Source of the DNA: ZC4RG20 sp963782445
Lineage (GTDB): Bacteria > Pseudomonadota > Gammaproteobacteria > Steroidobacterales > Rariloculaceae
Assembly (NCBI GenBank): GCA_963782445.1
Contig: CAWAJM010000001.1
Span: 4,278,001 to 4,342,000, forward strand
Direction of reading: 5' to 3'
DNA: 64,000 bases
The position numbers and the translations under genes are program-made. The notes under the pieces are model-generated. The model had not been told where the DNA came from, searched no databases, and was given only the letters and a program-made list of their open reading frames with translations. Within the stretch, counting starts at the first letter, position 1, and every line of letters starts with the position of its first letter. Positions 16,326 through 24,473 of this stretch are shown here, in pieces.

Positions 16326-18938
16326 GTGCGCAGCACTCACCTCCTGCTCTACGCCGCCGTCGCGGCTGCGGCCCTCGCGGTTTTCGCGCTGCTCGCGCGG
16401 CCCGCCGCCGCGCCGTCCTGGCCGGCGCGCATCGAGGGCTTCGCCTTCTCGCCGCTGCGCCCCGGGGACGATCCCGCCCATGCCCATTATCCGACGCCCG
16501 CCGAGATCGACGCGGACCTCGCGCTCGTCGCGAAGCACGCGCACTCGATCAGGACCTACTCCCTCGCGGGGCCGCTCGCCGACGTGCCCACGCTCGCTGC
16601 GCGCCATGGCCTCGCCGTCACGCTCGGCGTCTGGCTCGGCCCCGACCGACGTGCGAACGCCGAGCATCTCGAGCGCCTGCGCACCGTCATGCGCAGCGCA
16701 CCCCGGGCCGTGACCCGCGTCATCGTGGGCAACGAGGTCCTGCTGCGCCGCGACCTGCCCGAGGCCGAGCTCGAAGGGCTGCTCGATGCGGCGCGCCGCG
16801 ACCTCGCCGTCCCGGTCGGCACGGCCGAGCCGTGGAACGTTTGGATGAGCCACCCCGAGCTCGTCCGCCACGTGGACTTCATCGCCGTGCATCTGCTGCC
16901 CTATTGGGAGGGCGTGCCCGCGGGCCGCGCCGTCGACTATGTGCTCGATCGCGTCGACGCCCTCGCGCGGGCCTACCCCGGCAAGCCCATCGTCATCGGC
17001 GAGGTCGGCTGGCCGAGCGGGGGGCGGCGCTACGGGCGGGCCGAGGCCTCGCGCGCGTCCGCGGCGGGCTTCCTGCGGCGCTTCCTCGCGCGCGCCGCGG
17101 CCGGCCGCTACGACTACTTCGTGCTCGAGGCGCTCGATCAACCCTGGAAGCGCGCCTACGAAGGCGAGGTCGGCGCCTACTGGGGCTTCTTCGACGCCGC
17201 GCGCCGCGCCAAGTACGCGGCCGCCGGGCCCGTGCCGGCCTACCGCCATCCGCGCCTCTTCGCCGCGCTCGCGGCCGTGCTCGCGGTCGCGGCGCTGCGC
17301 GCGCTGTTGACCGACGGCGCGCGTCTGCGCTGGCCCGGCCGCGCGTTCCTCGCGGCCTTGGCCGTCGGCGTCGGCACCGCCGCCGCCGCGACGCTCGCAG
17401 GCACCGAAAGGCAATACTGGCAGCTGCACAACGTCCTGGCCGCAGCCGTCGCCGCCGCGGCGCTCGCCGCGATTGTCGTCATGCTGCTCGTCGAAGCCCA
17501 CGAGTGGGCCGAAGCGCGCTGGGCCATACGCCATCGTGCCCGCACCCCGCGCGCGGGTCCCCTGCCGGCGCGCGCGCCCAAGGTCTCGATCCACGTGCCG
17601 GCCCACCGCGAGCCCCCCGAGATGCTGGTCGAGACGCTGCGCGCGCTGGCCGCGCTCGACTACCCCGATTTCGAGGTGCTCGTCGTCGACAACAACACCG
17701 ACGACGAGCGGCTCTGGGGTCCCGTCGAGGCCTGCTGCGCGCGGCTCGGCCCGCGGTTCCGCTTCTTTCACGTCGCGCCGCTCGGCGGGTATAAGGCCGG
17801 CGCGCTGAACTTCGCTCTGCGGCACACGGCGGCGGATGCGGGGCTCGTGGCCGTTGTCGACAGCGACTACCGCGTCGAGCCCGGCTGGCTGCGCGACCTC
17901 GTGCCCGCGCTCGAAGCGCCGGACGTGGCCATCGTGCAGGCCCCGCAGGCCTACCGCGATGCGGCCGGCAACGCGTTCAAGCGCATGTGCGAAGCCGAGT
18001 ACGCGGCCTTTTTCCACGTCGGCATGATCACGCGCAACGAGCGCAATGCCATCATCCACCACGGCACCATGACGCTCGTCGACCGCCGCGTGCTCGAGGA
18101 GGTCGGCGGCTGGGCCGAATGGTCGATCACCGAGGACACCGAGCTCGGGCTGCGCGTGCTCGAGCACGGCTACCGCGCGGTCTACGTGCCGCGCTGCTAC
18201 GGCCGCGGTCTGACGCCCGACCGCTTCCGCGACTACAAGGCCCAGCGCTACCGCTGGGCCCAGGGCGCGGTCCAGATCCTCAAGCGCCACGCACGCGCCC
18301 TGACGGGCAGGCAACGCACTCGGCTCACGGCCGCCCAGCGCTTTCATTTCGCCGCGGGCTGGCTGCCGTGGCTCGGGGACGGCGCGAACCTCGTCTTCGG
18401 CGTACTGGCCCTCGTCTGGTCGGCGGCGATCGTGGTGTTCCCCGAAGCCTGCCGGCCGCCGCCCGCAACGATCTCGGGCTTCGCGCTCGCACTGTTCGCG
18501 TTCAAGCTCGCAAAGACGTTCGCACTCTACCGCAGCGAGGTCCGCGCGACGCTGCTCGAGACGCTGGGCGCCGCCGTTGCGGGCCTCGCCCTCGTTCAGG
18601 CCGTGGGTCTGGCCGTCGTGAGCGGCCTGTTGCGGCGCGAGGCGCACTTCATCCGCACGCCGAAGCTCGCGGCCCGCGCCGGCCTCGCCGGCGCCGTCGC
18701 AGCCGCGCTGCCCGAGACGCTCACGGCGCTGGCGCTGACCGGCGCCGCCGTGGGCGTCGCGCTCGCGACACCGATCGCGAGCCTCGACTCGCAGCTGTGG
18801 ACCGCCTGGCTCGCCACGGCAGCCGTGCCGCATGCGGCCGCCCTGGGCCTCTCGCTCGCAGGCAGCCTGCCGACCCGCCGCGGCGCGGCGGAACGCACGC
18901 CCCTGCGGGAGACGGCCGTTCGATCGGGCGGCGGCTGA
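16326..18938 (+). CDS. Bifunctional GH17-GT2 membrane beta-glucan synthase (NdvB-like)
   Basis: An 870-residue protein starting at GTG. An N-terminal anchor is followed by a GH17 domain (about 30-290) with the acid/base glutamate in VIVGNEVLL and the nucleophile in PIVIGEVGWPS. Membrane helices follow (about 300-400), then a GT2 domain with VSIHVPAHREPPEM, VVDSDYRV (DxD), SITEDTELGLRV and QRYRWAQG, then further helices. The same architecture occurs in the NdvB proteins of Bradyrhizobium and Pseudomonas, where the GT2 part makes beta-1,3-glucan and the GH17 part transglycosylates or cyclises it in the periplasm. A periplasmic or exported glucan is therefore the likely product. The gene ends at a repeat-rich convergent junction. 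Confidence 0.85.
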   Translation: MRSTHLLLYAAVAAAALAVFALLARPAAAPSWPARIEGFAFSPLRPGDDPAHAHYPTPAEIDADLALVAKHAHSIRTYSLAGPLADVPTLAARHGLAVTLGVWLGPDRRANAEHLERLRTVMRSAPRAVTRVIVGNEVLLRRDLPEAELEGLLDAARRDLAVPVGTAEPWNVWMSHPELVRHVDFIAVHLLPYWEGVPAGRAVDYVLDRVDALARAYPGKPIVIGEVGWPSGGRRYGRAEASRASAAGFLRRFLARAAAGRYDYFVLEALDQPWKRAYEGEVGAYWGFFDAARRAKYAAAGPVPAYRHPRLFAALAAVLAVAALRALLTDGARLRWPGRAFLAALAVGVGTAAAATLAGTERQYWQLHNVLAAAVAAAALAAIVVMLLVEAHEWAEARWAIRHRARTPRAGPLPARAPKVSIHVPAHREPPEMLVETLRALAALDYPDFEVLVVDNNTDDERLWGPVEACCARLGPRFRFFHVAPLGGYKAGALNFALRHTAADAGLVAVVDSDYRVEPGWLRDLVPALEAPDVAIVQAPQAYRDAAGNAFKRMCEAEYAAFFHVGMITRNERNAIIHHGTMTLVDRRVLEEVGGWAEWSITEDTELGLRVLEHGYRAVYVPRCYGRGLTPDRFRDYKAQRYRWAQGAVQILKRHARALTGRQRTRLTAAQRFHFAAGWLPWLGDGANLVFGVLALVWSAAIVVFPEACRPPPATISGFALALFAFKLAKTFALYRSEVRATLLETLGAAVAGLALVQAVGLAVVSGLLRREAHFIRTPKLAARAGLAGAVAAALPETLTALALTGAAVGVALATPIASLDSQLWTAWLATAAVPHAAALGLSLAGSLPTRRGAAERTPLRETAVRSGGG

Positions 18939-19010
18939 TTCGGCCTTTCGGCCGCATGATGGCGGCTATCGACCGCATGATTCACGAACGGCATTTCAGG
19001 TGGGTAGCAG

Positions 19011-19128
19011 GAGGAGGCGCGTGCAGACGGGCGCCTTCGGGGACGGCGTGAATACATCCCTGTAGCCTCCGTAGCGCGCCGTCCTGGCGGGCACGGCCCC
19101 GAAAGCGCCCGTCTGCACGCGCCTCCTC
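19011..19128 (+). repeat. Long palindromic repeat A, copy 1
   Basis: A 118-base imperfect palindrome. The 32-base arms 19011-19042 and 19097-19128 pair with a single mismatch. The central part carries the core GTGAATACATCCCTGTAG. It begins 72 bases after the stop of the GH17-GT2 gene. Copy 2 at 27504 keeps the core but has different outer arm bases that still pair, so the fold rather than the sequence seems to be kept. The likely role is a transcription terminator or RNA 3'-end stabiliser for the forward gene. Confidence 0.85.
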
Positions 19129-19187
19129 TGCGAGGCCGCCGGCCCCGATGATGCGGTCTTCAGCGGCTACGGCCGCAGACGTATCCA

Positions 19188-19307
19188 GGCTTCAGGGTCG
19201 GCGTAACGGCGGTGTCGGGACGCTGAGCGCCAGGGATGGCGCTCAGCGAGCCCCCAGGGACGCGTTCACGGCGGTCCCGACACCGCCGTTACGCCGACCC
19301 TGAAGCC
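19188..19307 (-). repeat. Long palindromic repeat B, copy 1
   Basis: A 120-base double-hairpin palindrome. The perfect 34-base outer arms lie at 19188-19221 and 19274-19307. An inner hairpin GCTGAGCGCC-AGGGAT-GGCGCTCAGC lies at 19222-19247. Read on the reverse strand, it has the core GTGAACGCGTCCCTGGGGGC, recognisably related to the core of repeat A. It lies 55 bases beyond the stop of the reverse-strand AlkP-type gene and faces it. Confidence 0.88.
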
Positions 19308-19362
19308 CACCGCCATCGCATCGGGCCACCGCATCGGGTGACGCAGCGGCCGCCACCGTCAG

Positions 19363-21108
19363 CTAACGGTGTCCGCTACGCGTCGTGATGGCAATAGAAG
19401 CCGTGGTCGCCGCAGCAGGCACGGCGGTGGACGTCCGCGGTGCCGGCGCATCGGGCTCCGGCGCGCCGCCGAAATCCGCGAGCAGCTTCTGCGCCAGCGT
19501 GTGCATCGGGCCGATCGACTTCGGGGCCGGCGTGAAGCCCGCCTCGAAGCCGTCGCGAATCAGCGCGTCGATGATGTCCGGGCGCTTCGCGATGATGTGA
19601 ACCGGCACGTCCCAGCGCGCGCCCTCGCCGCTGACGCTCGAGGCCGGCTGGTGGTCGCCGATGAGGATCAGCACGAAGTCCGCATCGGGACGCCGGCGCA
19701 GATAGCCGGCCCAGTAGCGGAAGGTGTAGTCGAGCGCACCGACATAGCCGTCGCGCAAGTCCGTCAAGTTGGGCTTTTCGGCGAGGCTCGCGGCGAGCGG
19801 CGCCGCGTCGAACGGCCGTTTGCCGAGCATGCGCTGCCAGTCCGGCTGATACGGAGCCGTGGGACGGAACGGGATGTGGGTACTGATCGTCGGGAAGAAT
19901 ACGAACAGCGGCTTGCGCGGCGAGACCGAGAGCTCCAACTCGTCGAGTTTCGCGAGCGTGTACTCGTCCGGAATCTTCCACCAGCCGAACTGCGGGCCCT
20001 GGTAGTCGAGATCGGCCATACCGTAGACGCGGGCGAAACCGTAGAAGCTGCCCTCGGGCCAGGCCTCCTTGAGACCGGGCATGACGGCGATCGTGCGATA
20101 GCCGTTGCGGGCGAAGCGCCGCGGCAGGCTGTCCCGATGCTGGGTGAGCAGCAAGTTGTAAGCCGCGTTGTCGTGGATCTGGCTGCCCGTCATGAGACTC
20201 GAGTGCGCGAACCACGAGCCCCCGCCGAAGGTCGGCGATGTCATGAACGCCGACGCCGCGTATCGGCCCGTGGCCGCGACGGCGCGGGCGAGCTCCGCGC
20301 GCGCGGGCGCGAGCGCGGCGCTCATCTTCGGGTCGTCGTAGCTCGTAGCGCCGTACGACTCCATGAACACGAGCAGCACGTCCGCGCGCCCGAGCCGCGG
20401 CAGCGGGCCGTTGCCGAAATCGACGGCCGGCGGCAGGTGCGGGCCGCCCTCGTGTTGCTCGGCCATGGCCGCGGCGATGAATTCGAGCTGGTGGGTATAG
20501 GTACGCGAGACCGGCAGCGAGTACCAGCGCAGCGTCGGCAGCGCGCCGGCCCAGCCGAGCGCGTAGAGCAGCACGAGCGCCGCCGCCATACCGCCGACGG
20601 CACGCCGTTCCGCGGCCGCCGCGAAGCCGCGGCCGACCCGCGCGAGACAGATCCGGAGCAGCAGGAACAGCGCGGTCAGCAGCGCGGCGATGCCGAGGGC
20701 GCCGAGCGCAATGAGCCAGGCCGGCACCACCTGAAACATCATCGCCGCCACGCCCGGAATGAACCGCGCATCCCAGTACAGGTTGATGCGGCGGCCGTAG
20801 AGGGCCGGCGCCGTGACCTCGGCGTAACGGCCGAAGGTCATGACGAGCAGCACGAGCGCGAGGACGGTCAGCATGCGCGGCGAGGGCGGCCCGCGCAGCT
20901 CGGTCCAGACGGCGAGCGCGAGCACCAGGACCGCTATCTCGATCGACAGCTCGTGATGCGTCGTGATCCACAACGTCGGCCAGACATTGTGGAAGCTCAA
21001 CGCGAAATTCAGCACCCAGAGCGCGGCGAGGAAGCCGAGCCAGCGCGCGGCCCTGCCGATTCGAGCGCGGCGCGCGCCGGGGGCGCCCGGCCCTTGCGCG
21101 AGGCTCAC
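19363..21108 (-). CDS. AlkP-superfamily membrane transferase (sulfatase / LTA synthase-like)
   Basis: A 581-residue protein with four to six N-terminal membrane helices (about 20-270) and a periplasmic alkaline-phosphatase-fold domain. Metal and active-site motifs are DVLLVFMESYG, the threonine-containing SPTFGGGSW, FFPTISTHIPF and ILIGDHQP. Relatives move phosphoglycerol or phosphoethanolamine from phospholipids onto glycans or lipids, or hydrolyse sulfate esters; which applies here is not clear. The GTG at 21108 overlaps the TGA of the CDP-alcohol phosphotransferase gene (GTGA), so the two are translationally coupled. This suggests the transferase uses, or adds to, the lipid made by that enzyme. 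A short C-terminal Ala/Pro/Thr tail is probably disordered. Confidence 0.85.
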   Translation of the reverse strand: MSLAQGPGAPGARRARIGRAARWLGFLAALWVLNFALSFHNVWPTLWITTHHELSIEIAVLVLALAVWTELRGPPSPRMLTVLALVLLVMTFGRYAEVTAPALYGRRINLYWDARFIPGVAAMMFQVVPAWLIALGALGIAALLTALFLLLRICLARVGRGFAAAAERRAVGGMAAALVLLYALGWAGALPTLRWYSLPVSRTYTHQLEFIAAAMAEQHEGGPHLPPAVDFGNGPLPRLGRADVLLVFMESYGATSYDDPKMSAALAPARAELARAVAATGRYAASAFMTSPTFGGGSWFAHSSLMTGSQIHDNAAYNLLLTQHRDSLPRRFARNGYRTIAVMPGLKEAWPEGSFYGFARVYGMADLDYQGPQFGWWKIPDEYTLAKLDELELSVSPRKPLFVFFPTISTHIPFRPTAPYQPDWQRMLGKRPFDAAPLAASLAEKPNLTDLRDGYVGALDYTFRYWAGYLRRRPDADFVLILIGDHQPASSVSGEGARWDVPVHIIAKRPDIIDALIRDGFEAGFTPAPKSIGPMHTLAQKLLADFGGAPEPDAPAPRTSTAVPAAATTASIAITTRSGHR

Positions 21109-21911
21109 GGCGCGGGCGCTCCGGCGGCCGTACCGGCCCGCCGGACCGGTACGGCGCCGGGGACGGCGCCGGGCACCGCATCGTGAGCGCGCCGCTTGAG
21201 CCACAGGAGGTCGGCCGCGAACGAGGCCGCGACGGCCCCGAGGCCGAGGCCGGCAGAGACGGCCGCGGCGCCCGCGGGCACGACGGGCACGAGGCAGATC
21301 ACGAGGGCCGCATACTGGACGACGCAGGCCGTTTGGCGGCGCCGGCTCGGCGGCAGCGGCGCGCGCATCCAGGACCGGGCCGCGCCGGCGGCGACGAAGC
21401 CGTAGCGCAGCAGGCCGCCGAGCAGGACCCAGGCACCGGCCCGGCCGAAATGCCAGGCGAGCGCGCATAGAACGAGAATCGTCAACGCATCGGTCTCCAT
21501 GTCGAAGCGGGCCCCGAAGGCCGTGGCGAGCCCTCGAGCCCGTGCGAGCGCCCCGTCGAGGCCGTCCAGCAAAAGCGCGCCGACGGCGACCGCGACCGCG
21601 AACCAGGCGACCGCGGGCCCGGGGGCCGCGAGCACGAGCGCCCCGGCCAGCGCCGCGAGCGCGCCCCGCGCGAGCGTCACGCGGTTAGCCGAGCCGAAAG
21701 CGCCGTCGAGCCGCAAGGCGGCAAGCCGCAGCACGCCGGCTGCCCCGACGACGAAGGCCGCGAACGCCGCGGCCGCGTAGGGTGCCTCGATCGCGAGCGC
21801 GCGCTCGGCCCCGGCCGCGACGACCGCGACGCCGACGGCAAGCGGCAGGAAGCTCGGGTCGAGGCGCCGCCGACGTTCTTGGTCTTGCGTACTGTGACCG
21901 GCCTTGCGCAT
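21105..21911 (-). CDS. CDP-alcohol phosphatidyltransferase family protein
   Basis: A 268-residue membrane protein with the full CDP-alcohol phosphotransferase signature DG-x2-AR-x8-G-x3-D-x3-D, seen as LDGLDGALARARG followed by FGARFDMETDA, around residues 132-158. About six hydrophobic segments surround it. The family joins a CDP-activated alcohol or diacylglycerol to another alcohol to make phospholipid head groups. It is divergent from the dehydrogenase gene of the cluster (67 bases between starts) and coupled to the AlkP-type transferase. The start could also be the ATG at 21929; I chose 21911 because both give short hydrophilic N-termini and the next Met would lose family sequence. The specific head group is unknown. 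Confidence 0.87.
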   Translation of the reverse strand: MRKAGHSTQDQERRRRLDPSFLPLAVGVAVVAAGAERALAIEAPYAAAAFAAFVVGAAGVLRLAALRLDGAFGSANRVTLARGALAALAGALVLAAPGPAVAWFAVAVAVGALLLDGLDGALARARGLATAFGARFDMETDALTILVLCALAWHFGRAGAWVLLGGLLRYGFVAAGAARSWMRAPLPPSRRRQTACVVQYAALVICLVPVVPAGAAAVSAGLGLGAVAASFAADLLWLKRRAHDAVPGAVPGAVPVRRAGTAAGAPAP

Positions 21912-21978
21912 CGGACAGAACGCTTGCATGTTTGCAGACTTGTTGCAAGCAGGGCGCCCGCGAGCGGCGCAGGGAACG

Positions 21979-22965
21979 ATGGCCGATACCGACTTCTCCG
22001 AGGCGCGCGCCTTCTGGATCACGGGCCCGGGCCGCGGGGAGATCCGCCGCGAGCCGCTGCCGGCCCCCTCTGCCGACGAGGTGCTCGTCGAGACGCTCTA
22101 CACGGGAGTCAGCCGAGGCACGGAGGCCCTGATCCTCGATTGCCGCGTGCCCCCCTCGGAGTTCGAGCGCATGCGCGCGCCGTTTCAGGGCGGCCATTTT
22201 CCTGCGCCCGTCAAATACGGCTACAGCAACGTCGGGCGCGTCGAGGAAGGGCCGGAGAGCCTGCGCGGCCGCAACGTCTTCTGCCTGTATCCGCACCAGA
22301 GCCGCTATGTCGTCCCGCTCGCGGCCGTCCAGCCTCTGCCGCCGGACGTGCCGCCCGAGCGCGCCGTGCTGGCGGCGAACCTCGAGACGGCCGTCAACGC
22401 GCTTTGGGACGCCGGCCCGCTGATCGGCGACCGCATTGCCGTCGTCGGCGCGGGCACGGTCGGCTGCCTCGCGGCCTGGCTTGCCGCGAGGCTGCCGGGC
22501 GCCGAGGTCCAGCTCGTCGATACCGACCCGAGCAAGGCCCGGGTCGCGGCCGCGCTCGGCGTTCCGTTCGCCGCGCCCGAGCACGCGGCCGACGAGGCCG
22601 ATCTCGTCGTCCACGCGAGCGGCAATCCGGCCGGGCTCGCGACGGCCATGCGGCTCGCCGGCTTCGAGGCCACGGTCCTCGAGCTGAGCTGGTACGGCGA
22701 CCGGGAGGTCGGCGCCCCGCTCGGCGAAGCGTTTCACAGCCGGCGGCTCGTGCTGAAGTCGTCCCAGGTCGGCGTCGTCGCGGCCGCGCAACGCGCGCGC
22801 TGGTCGACTCGTCGCCGGCTCGCGCTCGCGCTGCGGCTGCTCGAGGCGCCCGAGCTGGACGCGCTCGTCACGGGCGAAAGTGCCTTCGAGGACCTGCCCG
22901 CCGTGCTGCCGACGCTTGCGGCGACCGGCAGCGGCGCGCTCTGTCACCGCATCCGTTACCGATAG
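21979..22965 (+). CDS. MDR-family (zinc-type alcohol dehydrogenase-like) oxidoreductase
   Basis: A 328-residue medium-chain dehydrogenase/reductase. The catalytic-domain opening (ITGPGRGEIRREPLPAPS, LYTGVSRGTEALIL) and the nucleotide-binding motif VVGAGTVGCLAA near residue 156 are clear. The cysteine-rich structural zinc lobe is missing and no strong catalytic zinc set is seen, as in the bacteriochlorophyllide-dehydrogenase/quinone-reductase side of the family. It opens the forward operon dehydrogenase-PTPS-glycosyltransferase-methyltransferase (8-base gap to the next gene). I infer that it oxidises or reduces a side chain of the pathway intermediate. The ATG at 21979 has AGGGA 5 bases upstream; the frame extends 75 bases further without homology. 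Confidence 0.83.
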   Translation: MADTDFSEARAFWITGPGRGEIRREPLPAPSADEVLVETLYTGVSRGTEALILDCRVPPSEFERMRAPFQGGHFPAPVKYGYSNVGRVEEGPESLRGRNVFCLYPHQSRYVVPLAAVQPLPPDVPPERAVLAANLETAVNALWDAGPLIGDRIAVVGAGTVGCLAAWLAARLPGAEVQLVDTDPSKARVAAALGVPFAAPEHAADEADLVVHASGNPAGLATAMRLAGFEATVLELSWYGDREVGAPLGEAFHSRRLVLKSSQVGVVAAAQRARWSTRRRLALALRLLEAPELDALVTGESAFEDLPAVLPTLAATGSGALCHRIRYR

Positions 22966-22973
22966 GTCCAACC

Positions 22974-23390
22974 ATGTTCAGCGTCACCGTCCGCGGCCAT
23001 TTCATGATCGCACACAGCTTCACGGGGGAGGTGTTCGGGCCGGCCCGGCGGCTGCACGGCGCCACTTACGTCGTCGACGCCGAGTTCAAGCGCCCGGCGC
23101 TCGACGGCAACGGCATCGTCGTCGACATCGGCCGCGCGAGCGCGGCGCTCGAGCAGGTGCTTGCGGAGCTCAACTTCAGCAACCTCGACGAGGCGCCCGA
23201 GTTCGCCGGCCGCAACACGACCACGGAGTTTCTGGCCTACACGCTCTTCGAACGCCTGGCGGACCGGATCGCGGCCGGCGAGCTCGGGCCCGGCGCCGAT
23301 CTCCTGTGCGCGCTGCGCGTGACGCTGCACGAGTCGCACGTGGCCTCGGCCTCGTACGAGGGCGCGCTGCCGCGCATCCGTCAGCCTTGA
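22974..23390 (+). CDS. Divergent 6-pyruvoyltetrahydropterin synthase / QueD homologue
   Basis: A 138-residue T-fold protein of the PTPS/QueD family, which acts on 7,8-dihydroneopterin triphosphate. The overall pattern is kept: MIAHSF with His14, RLHGATYVVDAEF, VVDIGRASAALEQVLAELN, GRNTTTEFLA and VTLHESHVASASYEG. However, the zinc motif HGH reads HGA (Ala30 in place of the third histidine), and the catalytic cysteine four residues before it is Ala24. Canonical chemistry is therefore unlikely, and the protein may catalyse another step on a pterin-like compound. It sits in the dehydrogenase operon, and its TGA overlaps the proposed TTG start of the glycosyltransferase. Confidence 0.86.
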   Translation: MFSVTVRGHFMIAHSFTGEVFGPARRLHGATYVVDAEFKRPALDGNGIVVDIGRASAALEQVLAELNFSNLDEAPEFAGRNTTTEFLAYTLFERLADRIAAGELGPGADLLCALRVTLHESHVASASYEGALPRIRQP

Positions 23391-24445
23391 GCGCGGCGCA
23401 CGCCGTGCACCTTTTCGTGCCCGGCGACCCCGCGACGCGCACCGGCGGCTACCTCTACGACCAGCGCATCCTCGCGACGCTCGCAGCACGCGGCTGGCGC
23501 ACGCGCGTGCACGCGCTCGACCCGAGCTTTCCGCAACCGACGGCCGCGGCCGTCGCGGGCGCCGCCGCGACGCTCGCCGCGCTGCCCGACGGCGCTCGGG
23601 TGGTCGTCGACGGGCTCGCGCTTGCGGGCCTCGCCGACGCGCTCGCGGCCGAGGCGGCGCGGCTGCGCCTCGTGGGCCTCGTGCATCATCCGCTCGCGCT
23701 CGAGACGGGGCTCGACGACACGGCCCGCGCCGCGCTGGAGCACGCCGAGCGCGCCGCGCTCGCGGCCGTCCGCGGCATCGTCGCGACGAGCGCCTGGACC
23801 GCGCGCGCGTTGGCGCGGACCGGCGTCGATCCCTGCCGGCTGCGCGTCGTCGAGCCCGGCACCGACCCGGCGCCGAGCGCGCGCCGCGGCGCGGGCCCCG
23901 AGCTGCGTCTGCTCTGCGTCGCGACGCTGACCCCGCGCAAGGGCCACGCCCTGCTCATCGAGGCCCTGGGCGCGCTCGCGGGCCACCCCTGGCGGCTCGA
24001 CTGCGTCGGGAGCACGCAGCGCGACCCGGCGACCGCCGCGGCCGTCGTGCAGCGGGTGCGGGCCCTCGGGCTCGAGGCGCGCGTGACGCTGCACGGCGAG
24101 CTCGACGACGCCGCGCTCGCGCGCCGTTACGCGCAGGCCGACGTCTTCGTGCTGGCCTCCTATCTCGAGGGCTACGGCATGGCGTTGGCCGAGGCCATCG
24201 CCCACGGCCTGCCCGTCGTCAGCACCACGGGCGGCGCGATCCCGGAAACGGTGCCGACCGACGCCGCGCTGCTCGTGCCGCCCGGCGATGCCGAGGCGCT
24301 GACGGCCGCGCTGCGCCGCCTGCTCGAGGAACCGGCGCTCGCGGCGCGCCTCGCGGCGGCGGCCCGCGCCGCGCGCGCAAAGCTGCCGAGCTGGGACGCC
24401 GCGGGTGCACGCTTCGCGGCGGCCCTCGAAGCGCTCGCATCATGA
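23387..24445 (+). CDS. GT4-type glycosyltransferase
   Basis: A 352-residue glycosyltransferase with a GT-B fold. The C-terminal half has the donor-site features VATLTPRKGHALLIEAL, YLEGYGMALAEAIAHGLPVV and STTGGAIPETV, typical of family 4 retaining enzymes using nucleotide sugars. No signal peptide or membrane helix is present, so it acts in the cytosol. The TTG at 23387 overlaps the stop of the PTPS-like gene; GTG at 23405 is an alternative start. Its position between a PTPS homologue and a methyltransferase suggests it glycosylates the pterin-like product, as known for glycosylated pterins of other bacteria. The acceptor is inferred, not shown. Confidence 0.85.
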   Translation: MSAAHAVHLFVPGDPATRTGGYLYDQRILATLAARGWRTRVHALDPSFPQPTAAAVAGAAATLAALPDGARVVVDGLALAGLADALAAEAARLRLVGLVHHPLALETGLDDTARAALEHAERAALAAVRGIVATSAWTARALARTGVDPCRLRVVEPGTDPAPSARRGAGPELRLLCVATLTPRKGHALLIEALGALAGHPWRLDCVGSTQRDPATAAAVVQRVRALGLEARVTLHGELDDAALARRYAQADVFVLASYLEGYGMALAEAIAHGLPVVSTTGGAIPETVPTDAALLVPPGDAEALTAALRRLLEEPALAARLAAAARAARAKLPSWDAAGARFAAALEALAS

Positions 24446-24473
24446 GCGCGCTCGGCCCCGCGAGGGCGCGCCC

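Larger units (their letters stand above)
18939..19362. other. Convergent junction filled by palindromic repeats A1 and B1
   Basis: No gene is visible in these 424 bases between the convergent GH17-GT2 and AlkP-type genes. They hold one copy of repeat A (plus orientation) and one of repeat B (reverse orientation). The spacer has a short segment (CTTCAGCGGCTACGGCCGC, about 19158-19176) that is also found before B2 and, weakly, before B3. Confidence 0.85.

Noticed and set aside
16146..18833. An 895-codon reverse-strand open frame opposite the GH17-GT2 gene
   Set aside because: The composition is Arg/Gly/Ala/Glu-rich shadow sequence; the forward frame holds every catalytic motif of two known families.
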